This document shows, piece after piece, positions 34,118 to 42,754 of a DNA stretch of 64,000 bases. Source of the stretch: Streptomyces sp. SS1-1 (lineage in GTDB: Bacteria; Actinomycetota; Actinomycetes; Streptomycetales; Streptomycetaceae); assembly GCF_008973465.1 (NCBI RefSeq), contig NZ_WBXN01000004.1, positions 5,682,501 to 5,746,500 on the forward strand, written 5' to 3'. Made by a program: the position numbers and the translations under genes. The notes below the pieces were generated by a model. It was not told the origin of the DNA and did no database searches. It saw only the letters and a program-made list of their open reading frames with translations. Position 1 is the stretch's first letter, and each line of letters begins with the position of its first letter.

Positions 34118-34300
34118 AGCCCGACGGGGGCGCCCGGAGGTACCACCGTGGGCCGGGGCCTGGGGCCCGCGCGTCGCTTCCCAGCCGTTCGAGGTGCCGT
34201 TCCACGAGCGCGGGGCCGCGAGCCCGCCGGGGGCGCCCGGAGGACCACCATCGGCCGGGGCCTCGGGCCCGCCCGTCAGTCCCCAGCCCGTTCCAGCAGC
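34118..34300. repeat. Imperfect direct repeat covering the 3' end of treY
   Basis: About 75-80 bp starting at 34118 (AGCCCGACGGGGGCGCCCGG) recur from 34221 (AGCCCGCCGGGGGCGCCCGG), a period of 103 bp with one indel. The second copy includes the treY stop codon and last codons; the first is a degenerate duplicate lying downstream of treY. Confidence 0.75.
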
Positions 34301-36627
34301 GCCACCGGCATTCGCTCCAGGAGTTGTTCCACGCGCGCGTGGCCGGTGTACTCACGCTCCGGGTCCAGTACGTCGACCCAGCGGCCCGGTGGCAGGGGGA
34401 GCTTGGTGTCCCGCCAGCCGCCGTCCTGGGCCAGGCGCAGCGACAGCCGGGTGACGACGGTCAGCACCTCGCCCGACCGGACGAACGCCACGCAGTGCCC
34501 GGCCGCCGGGCCCTCCGCGGCGAGCGGTTCGTACGACGCCGCGTCGCCGAACACCTCGGGGCGCCGCCGGCGCAGCCGCAGCGCCGCCGCCGTCAGCGTG
34601 CCCTTGTCGCCCGGGTCGGCGGGAGGGAACGTCACGGCCCGGCGGTTGTCCGGGTCCACCAGCGCCCGGTACTCGCCCTCGGTGCCCTGGTAGACGTCCG
34701 GCACGCCCGGCATCGTCAGCTGCGTCAGGGCCATGCCGAGCACGTTGGCCCGGATGTGCGGCTCCAGGCCGCGCCGGAACGCCGTCACCCGCTCTCCCGG
34801 CACTCCGCACGGCCCCGCGGCCACGAACGCGGCCACCGCCTCCTCGTACGGCGGCTCCTGCTCCGTCCAGCTGGTGAACAGGCCCGCCTCCCGGACGTGC
34901 TTCAGCAGGGCCCCCTGGACGCGGTCGGCGTCAGCCTCGCCCAGCCCGAAGACCGTCTGCCAGGCGGCCCACGCCAGCTGCGCGTCCGGGACGCCCTCGC
35001 CCTCCAGGGTCACCTCCGCCACGAGGTCCGCCCAGTCCCGCGGGCACTCGGTGAGCACGGCCAGCGCGGCCCGTACGTCGGCGCTGCGCTTGGTGTCGTG
35101 CGTCGACACGACCGTCCCGGTCAGCGGCCAGTCGCGCTGCACGCGCGCACAGTACGCGTGGAACCGGTCCGGCGACACGGAAGGGCTGCCCGGGTCGCCG
35201 CCCACCTCCGTCGCCGACAGCAGCGCCACGTGCCGGTAGAACGCCGTGTCCTCCACCGCCTTGGCCCGCAGCGCCGACGACGTCTGCGCGAACCGCGTCC
35301 GGAACTCCTCGGCGGCCGGCCCGTCCCCGGCCCGCCCGAGCACCAGGTCGCGTACGACGTCCACGGCACCCGCATCCTCGGGCACCGCGAAAGCCAGTCG
35401 CGCCTCGGCGGCGGCCTCCTCGGTGACCACGAGGGAGGCGTCCGTCGAGGCGTACGGCCGGTAGACCTCCATCCGGACCAGCAGTTCCTGGAGGGCGGTG
35501 CGCAGCGCCCAGGGCGCCCGGTCGCGCAGCGCGGGGTCCGGGGAGGTGTCGCAGACCCGGTGGGCCACCCGCGTCAGCCGGTCGACCTCCGCGGCCAGCT
35601 CATGGGTGAGCACCTTGTACCCGGCCCGCCGCACCGTGGCGTCCCAGTCGCCGCCCCGGTCGGTCTGCGGGGCCGCGAACCGCCGGTACGCGCCTAGCAG
35701 TTCCCCGTACCCGGCGGGGTCGGTGAACAGGCCGTCGATGTGCCGCAGGGCGTCGTAGCCGGTGGTGCCGGCGACAGGCCAGGCGGCCGGCAGATGCTCC
35801 CGGTCGGACAGGATCTTCTCCACGACGGTCCAGCGCCCGCCGGTCGCCTCGTGCAGCCGCCGCAGATACCCGTCCGGGTCGGCGAGGCCGTCGGGGTGGT
35901 CGACGCGCAGCCCGTCCACCACGCCCTCGTGCAGCAGCTGGAGGATCTTGCCGTGGGTGGCCTCGAACACCTCGGGGTCCTCGACCCGCACCCCGATCAG
36001 CTCCGAGATGGAGAAGAACCGCCGGTAGTTCAGCTCGGTCCGGGCCAGCCGCCACCACGCCAGCCGGTACCACTGCGCGTCGAGCAGCCGGGGCAGCGGC
36101 AGGTCCCCGGTGCCCTCGCGGAGCGGGAACACATGGTCGTGGTAGCGCAGGACGTCGCCGTCCACCACCAGATCGTCCAGCACCTCGCCGAGCGGGCCGC
36201 CGAGGACCGGGAGCAGCACCCGGCCGTCCTGCGCCTCCCAGTCGATGTCGAACCAGCGCGCGTACCGGGACGTGGAGCCCTCGCGCAGCACCTCCCACAG
36301 GGCGTGATTGTGGCGCGGGGCCATCGCCATGTGGTTCGGCACGATGTCCACCACCAGGCCCAGCCCGTGGTCCCGGGCGGTGCGCGACAGGGCGCGCAGC
36401 CCGTCCTCGCCGCCCAGCTCCTCGCGCACGCGCGCGTGGTCCACGACGTCGTAGCCGTGCCCCGACCCCGGAACCGCCTCCAGGACGGGGGACAGGTGCA
36501 GATGCGAGACGCCGAGCGAGGACAGGTACGGCACGGCCTCGGCCGCGGCCGGGAACGGGAACGAGGGCTGCAGCTGCAGCCGGTAGGTGGCGGTCGGCAC
36601 CATCGGGTCGGGTCGCTCAGGTGTCAT
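34276..36627 (-). CDS. treY: Maltooligosyl trehalose synthase
   Basis: 783 aa GH13 intramolecular transglucosylase. TATYRLQLQPSFPF at the N-terminus is the TreY signature; GLRVDHPDGLADP holds the nucleophile Asp, RWTVVEKIL the Glu, and VSTHDTKRSADVR the third acidic site. It turns the reducing end of an alpha-1,4-glucan into a trehalose unit, which TreZ then cuts off. The gene lies 104 bp downstream of treX on the same strand and is probably cotranscribed. Length is in the family range. Confidence 0.97.
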   Translation of the reverse strand: MTPERPDPMVPTATYRLQLQPSFPFPAAAEAVPYLSSLGVSHLHLSPVLEAVPGSGHGYDVVDHARVREELGGEDGLRALSRTARDHGLGLVVDIVPNHMAMAPRHNHALWEVLREGSTSRYARWFDIDWEAQDGRVLLPVLGGPLGEVLDDLVVDGDVLRYHDHVFPLREGTGDLPLPRLLDAQWYRLAWWRLARTELNYRRFFSISELIGVRVEDPEVFEATHGKILQLLHEGVVDGLRVDHPDGLADPDGYLRRLHEATGGRWTVVEKILSDREHLPAAWPVAGTTGYDALRHIDGLFTDPAGYGELLGAYRRFAAPQTDRGGDWDATVRRAGYKVLTHELAAEVDRLTRVAHRVCDTSPDPALRDRAPWALRTALQELLVRMEVYRPYASTDASLVVTEEAAAEARLAFAVPEDAGAVDVVRDLVLGRAGDGPAAEEFRTRFAQTSSALRAKAVEDTAFYRHVALLSATEVGGDPGSPSVSPDRFHAYCARVQRDWPLTGTVVSTHDTKRSADVRAALAVLTECPRDWADLVAEVTLEGEGVPDAQLAWAAWQTVFGLGEADADRVQGALLKHVREAGLFTSWTEQEPPYEEAVAAFVAAGPCGVPGERVTAFRRGLEPHIRANVLGMALTQLTMPGVPDVYQGTEGEYRALVDPDNRRAVTFPPADPGDKGTLTAAALRLRRRRPEVFGDAASYEPLAAEGPAAGHCVAFVRSGEVLTVVTRLSLRLAQDGGWRDTKLPLPPGRWVDVLDPEREYTGHARVEQLLERMPVALLERAGD

Positions 36628-36731
36628 GCAGAGCTACGTACCCCTCTGGCGGCCCTTCGTGTCATCACCCGCCGCCACGTGGGCCCACGCGCGGGTGCGG
36701 CCCGGCCGCCCGGACCGCACCCGCGCCACGC

Positions 36732-38864
36732 CTACACGGGCCGCTGCAGCACCGTCAGGCTGCGGTCCACGAGCGTCAGCCGCTCGCCGGCCTGCACCTT
36801 CGGGCCCGTGCCGGGCGGCACCCCGTCCGGGCGGGCGGTGTCGACCACGACCTGCCACTGCCGGCCGTGGTCGACCGGCACGACGAAGTCCAGCGTCTTC
36901 GGCGAGGCGTTGAACATCAGCAGGAACGAGTCGTCCGCGATCCGCTCCCCGCGCGGTCCGGGCTCGGAGATCGCGTTGCCGTTGAGGAACACCGTCAGCG
37001 CCGACGCCTGCGCCCGGTCCCAGTCCCGCTGGGTCATCTCCTTGCCCTCCGGAGTGAACCAGGCGATGTCCGACAGGTCGTCGTGGGTGCCCTCCACGGG
37101 ACGCCCGTGGAAGAAGCGGCGCCTGCGGAACACCGGGTGGTCGCGGCGCATGCCCACCATCGCGCGCGTGAAGGCGAGCAGCTCCCGCGCCGGGCCGTCC
37201 TCCTCTTCCGCCCCGGGCCCCGGCCACCGCACCCACGACAGCTCGCTGTCCTGGCAGTAGGCGTTGTTGTTGCCGTGCTGGGTGCGGGCGAACTCGTCGC
37301 CGTGGCTGATCATCGGCACGCCCTGGGACAGCATGAGCGTGGCGATGAAGTTGCGCATCTGCCGGGCCCGTAGCGCCAGCACGTCCGGATCGTCGGTGTC
37401 GCCCTCGGCGCCGCAGTTCCAGGACCGGTTGTGGCTCTCGCCGTCGCGGTTGTCCTCGCCGTTGGCGTCGTTGTGCTTCTCGTTGTACGCCACGAGGTCG
37501 TGCAGCGTGAAGCCGTCGTGGCAGGTCACGAAGTTGATGGAGGCCAGCGGGCGGCGCCCGTCGTCCTGGTACAGGTCGGAGGAGCCGGTCAGCCGGGAGG
37601 CGAACTCCGCGAGCGTGCGCGGCTCGCCCCGCCACAGGTCCCGCACGGTGTCGCGGTACTTGCCGTTCCACTCGGTCCACAGCGGCGGGAAGTTGCCCAC
37701 CTGGTAGCCGCCCTCGCCGACGTCCCAGGGCTCCGCGATCAGCTTCACCTGGGAGACCACCGGGTCCTGCTGCACCAGGTCGAAGAACGACGACAGCCGG
37801 TCCACCTCGTGGAACTGGCGTGCGAGCGTCGCCGCCAGGTCGAAGCGGAATCCGTCGACGTGCATCTCGGTGACCCAGTACCGCAGCGAGTCCATGATCA
37901 GCTGGAGCACGTGCGGGGACCGCATGAGCAGCGAGTTCCCGGTGCCGGTGGTGTCCATGTAGTACCGGGGGTCGTCCGTCAGCCGGTAGTACTGGGGGTT
38001 GTCCAGGCCCCGGAACGACAGCGTCGGCCCGAGGTGGTTCCCCTCGGCCGTGTGGTTGTAGACCACGTCGAGGATGACCTCGATACCGGCCTCGTGCAGC
38101 GCCCGCACCGCCGACTTGAACTCCAGGACCTGCTGGCCGCGGTCCCCCCAGGAGGCGTACGCGTTGTGCGGGGCGAAGAAGCCGATCGTGTTGTAGCCCC
38201 AGTAGTTGTTCAGCCCCATGTCGACCAGCCGGTGGTCGTTCACGAACTGGTGGACCGGCATCAGCTCCAGCGCCGTCACGCCCAGCTCGGTCAGGTGCTC
38301 GATCAGCGCCGGGTGCGCGAGGCCCGCGTAGGTGCCGCGCAGCTCCTCCGGCAGCCCCGGATGGCGCATCGTCAGGCCCTTCACATGGGCCTCGTAGATC
38401 ACCGTGTGGTGGTACTCGGTGCGCGGGCGCCGGTCGTCGCCCCAGTCGAAGTACGGGTTCACCACGACGGACGACATCGTGTGCGGCGCCGAGTCGAGGT
38501 CGTTGCGCCGGTCGGGTTCGCCGAAGTGGTAGCCGTAGACCTCCTCGCCCCACTGGACCGAGCCGCTGACCGCCTTCGCGTACGGGTCGAGGAGCAGCTT
38601 GGCGGAGTTGCAGCGCAGCCCCCGCTCCGGGGCGTACGGGCCGTGCACCCGGAACCCGTACCGCTGCCCCGGCATGACGCCCGGCACGTACGCGTGGCGT
38701 ACGAAGGCGTCGCTCTCCCGCAGTTCCACCGCCGTCTCCGAGCCGTCGTCGTGCAGCAGACACAGCTCTACTCGGTCCGCGGCCTCCGTGAAGACCGCGA
38801 AATTGGTCCCGGCGCCGTCGTACGTGGCGCCGAGTGGATATGCCTCTCCAGGCCAGACCTGCAT
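36732..38864 (-). CDS. treX: Glycogen debranching enzyme (TreX/GlgX type)
   Basis: 710 aa. N-terminal CBM48 (LGATYDGAGTNFAVF), then a GH13 barrel: VDGFRFDLAATLAR (nucleophile), LIAEPWDVG (acid/base), FVTCHDGFTLHD (third Asp), VILDVVYNHTAEG (region I). It is an isoamylase-type enzyme that removes alpha-1,6 branches from glycogen to give linear maltooligosaccharides for TreY. ATG 38864 is the family-like start (MQVWPGEAYPLG); the frame upstream to 38978 is not. First gene of the treX-treY unit; the symbol glgX is equally defensible. Confidence 0.95.
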   Translation of the reverse strand: MQVWPGEAYPLGATYDGAGTNFAVFTEAADRVELCLLHDDGSETAVELRESDAFVRHAYVPGVMPGQRYGFRVHGPYAPERGLRCNSAKLLLDPYAKAVSGSVQWGEEVYGYHFGEPDRRNDLDSAPHTMSSVVVNPYFDWGDDRRPRTEYHHTVIYEAHVKGLTMRHPGLPEELRGTYAGLAHPALIEHLTELGVTALELMPVHQFVNDHRLVDMGLNNYWGYNTIGFFAPHNAYASWGDRGQQVLEFKSAVRALHEAGIEVILDVVYNHTAEGNHLGPTLSFRGLDNPQYYRLTDDPRYYMDTTGTGNSLLMRSPHVLQLIMDSLRYWVTEMHVDGFRFDLAATLARQFHEVDRLSSFFDLVQQDPVVSQVKLIAEPWDVGEGGYQVGNFPPLWTEWNGKYRDTVRDLWRGEPRTLAEFASRLTGSSDLYQDDGRRPLASINFVTCHDGFTLHDLVAYNEKHNDANGEDNRDGESHNRSWNCGAEGDTDDPDVLALRARQMRNFIATLMLSQGVPMISHGDEFARTQHGNNNAYCQDSELSWVRWPGPGAEEEDGPARELLAFTRAMVGMRRDHPVFRRRRFFHGRPVEGTHDDLSDIAWFTPEGKEMTQRDWDRAQASALTVFLNGNAISEPGPRGERIADDSFLLMFNASPKTLDFVVPVDHGRQWQVVVDTARPDGVPPGTGPKVQAGERLTLVDRSLTVLQRPV

Positions 38865-38974
38865 GGACACGACTCTTTCAGCTCGACCCCGCCGTCGGGG
38901 GCGCCTTGACGTCGAGTCTCCCCGAAAGTGAGGGAACCACCCCCGACTTACATCCCTCTTACCGGTCGACCAGT

Positions 38975-38990
38975 GCATACACCCGTATGC
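38975..38990. promoter_or_regulatory. Palindrome between treX and the amine oxidase genes
   Basis: GCATAC-ACCC-GTATGC, perfect 6-bp arms with a 4-bp spacer, in the 182-bp divergent region: 111 bp from the treX start and 57 bp from the gene at 39047. A plausible operator for either gene. Confidence 0.4.
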
Positions 38991-39046
38991 CGAAAGTGTG
39001 GGGCAAACACATACTCCCGATGACCTGGGGGAGTAGGGGGAAAGAC

Positions 39047-39868
39047 GTGCGCGACACAGTGCGCCGCCATCTGGGGAAGGTGGTGGCCGGTACGGCCGTC
39101 GCGGTGGCGGGGACCGCCGTGATGGTCGGGATCACCCTGCCGGGTACGGCGGGGGCCGGAGAACAGGGGACGAACACCAAGGGGCAGGCCGCGGCCGGGC
39201 AGCAGGGGGCCGCGGGACAGGGCGCCGGCGCGGTGGCGCCCGGCGTCCTGGAGGAGGCTCCGGAAGAGGGCGCCAAGGGCGTCGGCGACGACCCGCTGAC
39301 CGACGACGAGACCGAGCGCGCCGCCCAGCTCGCGGCGAGCGCGCGGCTGCGCACCGCCGGGGAGAACGTGGCCGGGGACCGCGGCGCCCAGCGCCTCGGC
39401 GTCGAGCTGGCCGAGCCGGACGGCGCCACGGCGGACCGCGCGGGCGGGCCACGCCGGGCCGAGGTGACGTTCTACGACTACAAGACCGACGCCCTCGTCA
39501 CCCGGACCGTCGACCTGGACACCGGCAAGGTCGAGCGGACCGTCACCGAGAAGGGCGTCCAGCCGCCCCTGAGCCGGGCCGAGTACGCCGAGGCCGCGAA
39601 GCTGCTCATCGCCCACCCGCTGGGCGCGGGCCTCAAGGCGGACTACAAGGACGCCACCGGCAAGGCGCTCACCTCACCGGACCAGCTGCTGCTCAACGGC
39701 GCCGTGTACCGGGCCACGCCGGGCGGTCAGCCCGCCGCGCTCGGCCGGTGCGGCGAGCACCGCTGCGTGCGGCTGTTCCCGAAGGTGAAGAACGGGCCCT
39801 GGATCGACGCCCGGTCCTTCGTGATCGACCTGAGCGCCCGCCAGGTCGCCCGTCTCGGCACCCGCTGA
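39047..39868 (+). CDS. Exported protein resembling copper amine oxidase N-terminal domains
   Basis: 273 aa. Signal peptide (VVAGTAVAVAGTAVMVG, cleavage near AGA), a Gly/Ala/Gln-rich linker, then from about residue 140 a domain with AEVTFYDYKTDALVTRTVDLDTGKV and KGVQPPLSRAEYAEAAKLLIAHP. That pattern (paired strands, 'VxxxVDLxxGxV', then 'QPPLxxxEYxxA') resembles the N2/N3 domains that precede the catalytic domain in one-piece copper amine oxidases. The catalytic domain is the next gene, 80 bp downstream. GTG 39047 with GGGGGAAAG upstream is preferred. Assignment is by pattern and context only. Confidence 0.65.
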   Translation: MRDTVRRHLGKVVAGTAVAVAGTAVMVGITLPGTAGAGEQGTNTKGQAAAGQQGAAGQGAGAVAPGVLEEAPEEGAKGVGDDPLTDDETERAAQLAASARLRTAGENVAGDRGAQRLGVELAEPDGATADRAGGPRRAEVTFYDYKTDALVTRTVDLDTGKVERTVTEKGVQPPLSRAEYAEAAKLLIAHPLGAGLKADYKDATGKALTSPDQLLLNGAVYRATPGGQPAALGRCGEHRCVRLFPKVKNGPWIDARSFVIDLSARQVARLGTR

Positions 39869-39948
39869 GGCCCGCTCCGCCGCTCCACCGGGCCCGACCC
39901 GCCCGGACACCACGTACTCGCATCTTCCGCAAGAGGAGTCACCTCGTC

Positions 39949-41295
39949 ATGCGTGCAAACAGTTCCACCAGCGGTTCCCGCCCGAGAAGAAGGATCCGGG
40001 CCCGCAGGAGCGCCGCCGTCGGCGTGTCCCTGGCCGCCCTGGCCACCGGCGCCACGACCGGCGCGTCCACCGCCACCGCCGCCCAGCCGCGGGCCGCCGC
40101 CGCGGCCGCCGCCGACTGCAGCGCCGCCTACCGCATCGAGCAGAAGCTCGGCAGCGGCACCACCTGGCGCATGTGCTGGCGCTACGACGGCAAGGCCGGG
40201 CTGGTCCTGGAGAAGATCTCCTACCAGCCCAAGGGCGAGACCAAGCCCATCAAGGTCCTCAACAGCGCCCGCCTCGGGCAGATCCACGTCCCGTACGACG
40301 ACGGCAGCGTCGAGTACGACGACCTGACGGGCTTCGGCTTCGCCCAGGGCCTGATGCCCCTGAAGGCCACCGAGTGCCCCGGCGGCACGATCAAGTCCGT
40401 CAAGGTCCCCGAGGCGTGGGACCCGCAGAACCCGAACGTCAAGGGCCTGTGCACCACGACCCGTTCACGGGGCCACGCCTACCGGATGCAGGGCGACACC
40501 GCGAACAAGGTCTACCAGGCGCAGGGCAAGGACCTCCTCGTGTACACCGTCAACCAGGTCGGCTGGTACGAGTACATGACCGAGTGGCGCTTCCAGGACG
40601 ACGGCACGGTCACCATGAACGTCGGCGCCACCGGCAGCCTGTCGTACGACGACTACGACGCCGGGGACGGCCGCGGCTGGCCCATCGGCAAGGGGAACCG
40701 CGCCAAGGCCACCAGCCACAGCCACAACGTGTTCTGGCGGCTGGACTTCGCCCTGGACGGCTCCACCAAGAACCGCGTCGAGCAGTACGACTCGACGGTG
40801 ACGGCGCCCGCCTCCGGTGACCGCGCGCCGAAGACGAAGACGAGCGTCACCAAGGTCACCAAGGAGCTCGCCGGCGACGCCAAGGCGTACCGCTGGTGGC
40901 GGATGGTCAGCGCGACCGGCAAGAACAAGGACGGCCACGCCCGTTCGTACGAGATCGTCCCCGGCGTCAGCACCAAGTACCCGGGGCGCTCCTACACCAA
41001 GCACGACCTGTACGTCACCGAGTACGCCGCGTGCGAGAAGTTCGCGACCCACAACCCCGGTTGCGGCAACGGGGCCCCAAAGTCGGTCGACAAGTGGGTG
41101 GGCGGGCAGACACTCAAGCACCCGATCACCTGGATGAACGTCGGCTTCCACCACATCGCCCGCGACGAGGACCAGCAGCCCATGCCGGTCCACTGGCAGG
41201 GATTCTCCATCGTGCCGCGCGATGTGACGGCCATGAACCCGCTCACGCCGAGCGAGCTGGCGTGGCAGAACGGCCACTGGCAGCCGCGCAGTTGA
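39949..41295 (+). CDS. Secreted copper amine oxidase catalytic domain protein
   Basis: 448 aa. Tat-like signal (RARRSAAVG core, cleavage near TATA). The catalytic fold is read from VEYDDLTGFGFAQGLMPLKA (base Asp region), GLCTTTRSRGHAYR, VGWYEYMTEWRFQDDGTV (cofactor Tyr207), SHSHNVFWRLDF (copper ligands H257 and H259) and FHHIARDEDQQPMPVHW (third His). Such enzymes oxidise primary amines to aldehydes with H2O2 release. The cofactor motif normally reads T-x-x-N-Y-[DE]; here Trp206 replaces the Asn. It is shorter than typical 640-aa enzymes because the N-terminal domains are absent. GAGGAG lies upstream. Confidence 0.85.
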   Translation: MRANSSTSGSRPRRRIRARRSAAVGVSLAALATGATTGASTATAAQPRAAAAAAADCSAAYRIEQKLGSGTTWRMCWRYDGKAGLVLEKISYQPKGETKPIKVLNSARLGQIHVPYDDGSVEYDDLTGFGFAQGLMPLKATECPGGTIKSVKVPEAWDPQNPNVKGLCTTTRSRGHAYRMQGDTANKVYQAQGKDLLVYTVNQVGWYEYMTEWRFQDDGTVTMNVGATGSLSYDDYDAGDGRGWPIGKGNRAKATSHSHNVFWRLDFALDGSTKNRVEQYDSTVTAPASGDRAPKTKTSVTKVTKELAGDAKAYRWWRMVSATGKNKDGHARSYEIVPGVSTKYPGRSYTKHDLYVTEYAACEKFATHNPGCGNGAPKSVDKWVGGQTLKHPITWMNVGFHHIARDEDQQPMPVHWQGFSIVPRDVTAMNPLTPSELAWQNGHWQPRS

Positions 41296-41397
41296 GAAAC
41301 GACCTGTCCATCCGGCTGCACCGCCCGCCGCTCCCGGAGTACCCTTCCTTGATCGTTGGGACGGGGAGTGCTCGGGGGAGCGGAAGGCGGTGCGCGG

Positions 41398-42636
41398 GTG
41401 GGCTCGGGAGGGCTGGAGTTGCCCCCTGGTGACGAGGGTCACGAGGGGAACTCCCCGGACGTCCCGCCCGGCACGGTGTCCCTGGCCCGGCCGATGGAGA
41501 CCAGCTCCATCGGTCCGGAGCTGGACTGGGACCCCGGGGCCTGGCGCGAGGTGCGCACCCGCGCCCAGCGGGCCGGACGCGCCTACATCTGGCTGAACCT
41601 CGTCGAGCAGCGGCTGCGGGCCGTCGTGGCCGCCGTGCTGCGGCCCGTCTACGAACCCGTCCACGGGGACGACTGGGTGGTGGCCGCCGCCGGACCGGCC
41701 GGTCAGGAGTGGGTCCAGCGCGCGGTCGCCGTACGCGAGGTCAGCCGCCGCAAGGGCTATCTGCTCGACCCGGCCGACGACAACGTCCTCAGCTTCCTCA
41801 CGCTGCCCCAGCTGCGCGAGCTGATGGTGCAGCACTGGCCGTGCTTCGAGCCGTACCTCGACGACCGCCGGGACGTCGAACTCGCCCTGGACGAGCTCGA
41901 GGTGACCCGGAACGTGGTCTCGCGCAACCGCGCCCTGTCCGAGGCCGTCCTCAACCAGGCCGAGCGGGCCTCCGCCCGCCTGCTGGAGGCGCTCGGCACG
42001 GGCGGGGACGTGCCCTCGGCCCGCCGGCTGCCCGTCGACGCCGTCGAGGACCTGGTCGGAGACCGCTACTCCGACGTCGTCGCCGTGCACTCCGACCGGG
42101 TGCGGCTGCTGCGCCGGTTCCCCGCCGAGGACATCTTCGGCGGAGCCCGCCGCCTCGACGCCATCGGCATCGGCCTCAACCTGCTCGTGCAGAACTTCTC
42201 CGGGCGGCGGCTGGTCCGGCTCGCGGAGGCGGGCTGCCGGGTGCGGCTGCTGTTCCTCAACCCGGCCTCCAGCGCGGTCAAGCGGCGCGAGCGGGAACTG
42301 GGCATCAAGCGGGGCGAGCTGAGCCGCGCCGTGGAGATGAACATCCTGCACATGCGCCGGGTGCGGTCGCGGCTGCGCGACCCGGGCGCCTTCGAGATCC
42401 AGGTCTTCGACGAGACGCCCCGCTTCACGGCCTACCTCGTGGACGGGGACGGCGCCGACGGCATGGCGGTCGTGCAGAACTACCTGCGGCGCACCCGCGG
42501 CATGGAGGCGCCGGTCCTCGTGCTGCGCAACGGCAGCAGGGTCGTCAAGTCCGACGAGATCGACGAGGGCGGGCTCTTCCCCACGTATCGCGAGGAGTTC
42601 GAGGTCATGTGGGCGGATTCGCGCCCCGTGTCCTGA
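41398..42636 (+). CDS. SAV2148-family HEPN domain protein
   Basis: 412 aa. I recognise the very conserved Streptomyces family from MGSGGLELPPGDEGHEGNS, SLARPMETSSIGPELDWD and AYIWLNLVEQRLRAVVAAVL. The N-terminal half is a helical HEPN-like bundle; the C-terminal half contains a mixed alpha/beta region (CRVRLLFLNPASSAVKRR) reminiscent of PLD-like folds. HEPN proteins are often RNases or nucleic-acid-associated; no function is established for this one. GTG 41398 fits the family start. Monocistronic by spacing. Confidence 0.8.
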   Translation: MGSGGLELPPGDEGHEGNSPDVPPGTVSLARPMETSSIGPELDWDPGAWREVRTRAQRAGRAYIWLNLVEQRLRAVVAAVLRPVYEPVHGDDWVVAAAGPAGQEWVQRAVAVREVSRRKGYLLDPADDNVLSFLTLPQLRELMVQHWPCFEPYLDDRRDVELALDELEVTRNVVSRNRALSEAVLNQAERASARLLEALGTGGDVPSARRLPVDAVEDLVGDRYSDVVAVHSDRVRLLRRFPAEDIFGGARRLDAIGIGLNLLVQNFSGRRLVRLAEAGCRVRLLFLNPASSAVKRRERELGIKRGELSRAVEMNILHMRRVRSRLRDPGAFEIQVFDETPRFTAYLVDGDGADGMAVVQNYLRRTRGMEAPVLVLRNGSRVVKSDEIDEGGLFPTYREEFEVMWADSRPVS

Positions 42637-42754
42637 AGTGTCCCGCGGGGCGAGGAGTGTCCCTTCGGGCAAGCGGAACGCGGTCCTCGGATTGTCAGTG
42701 GCCCATGGGAAGGTGGAGACCACTGGGGGACGCACCACAAGAAGGGGGACCGCC

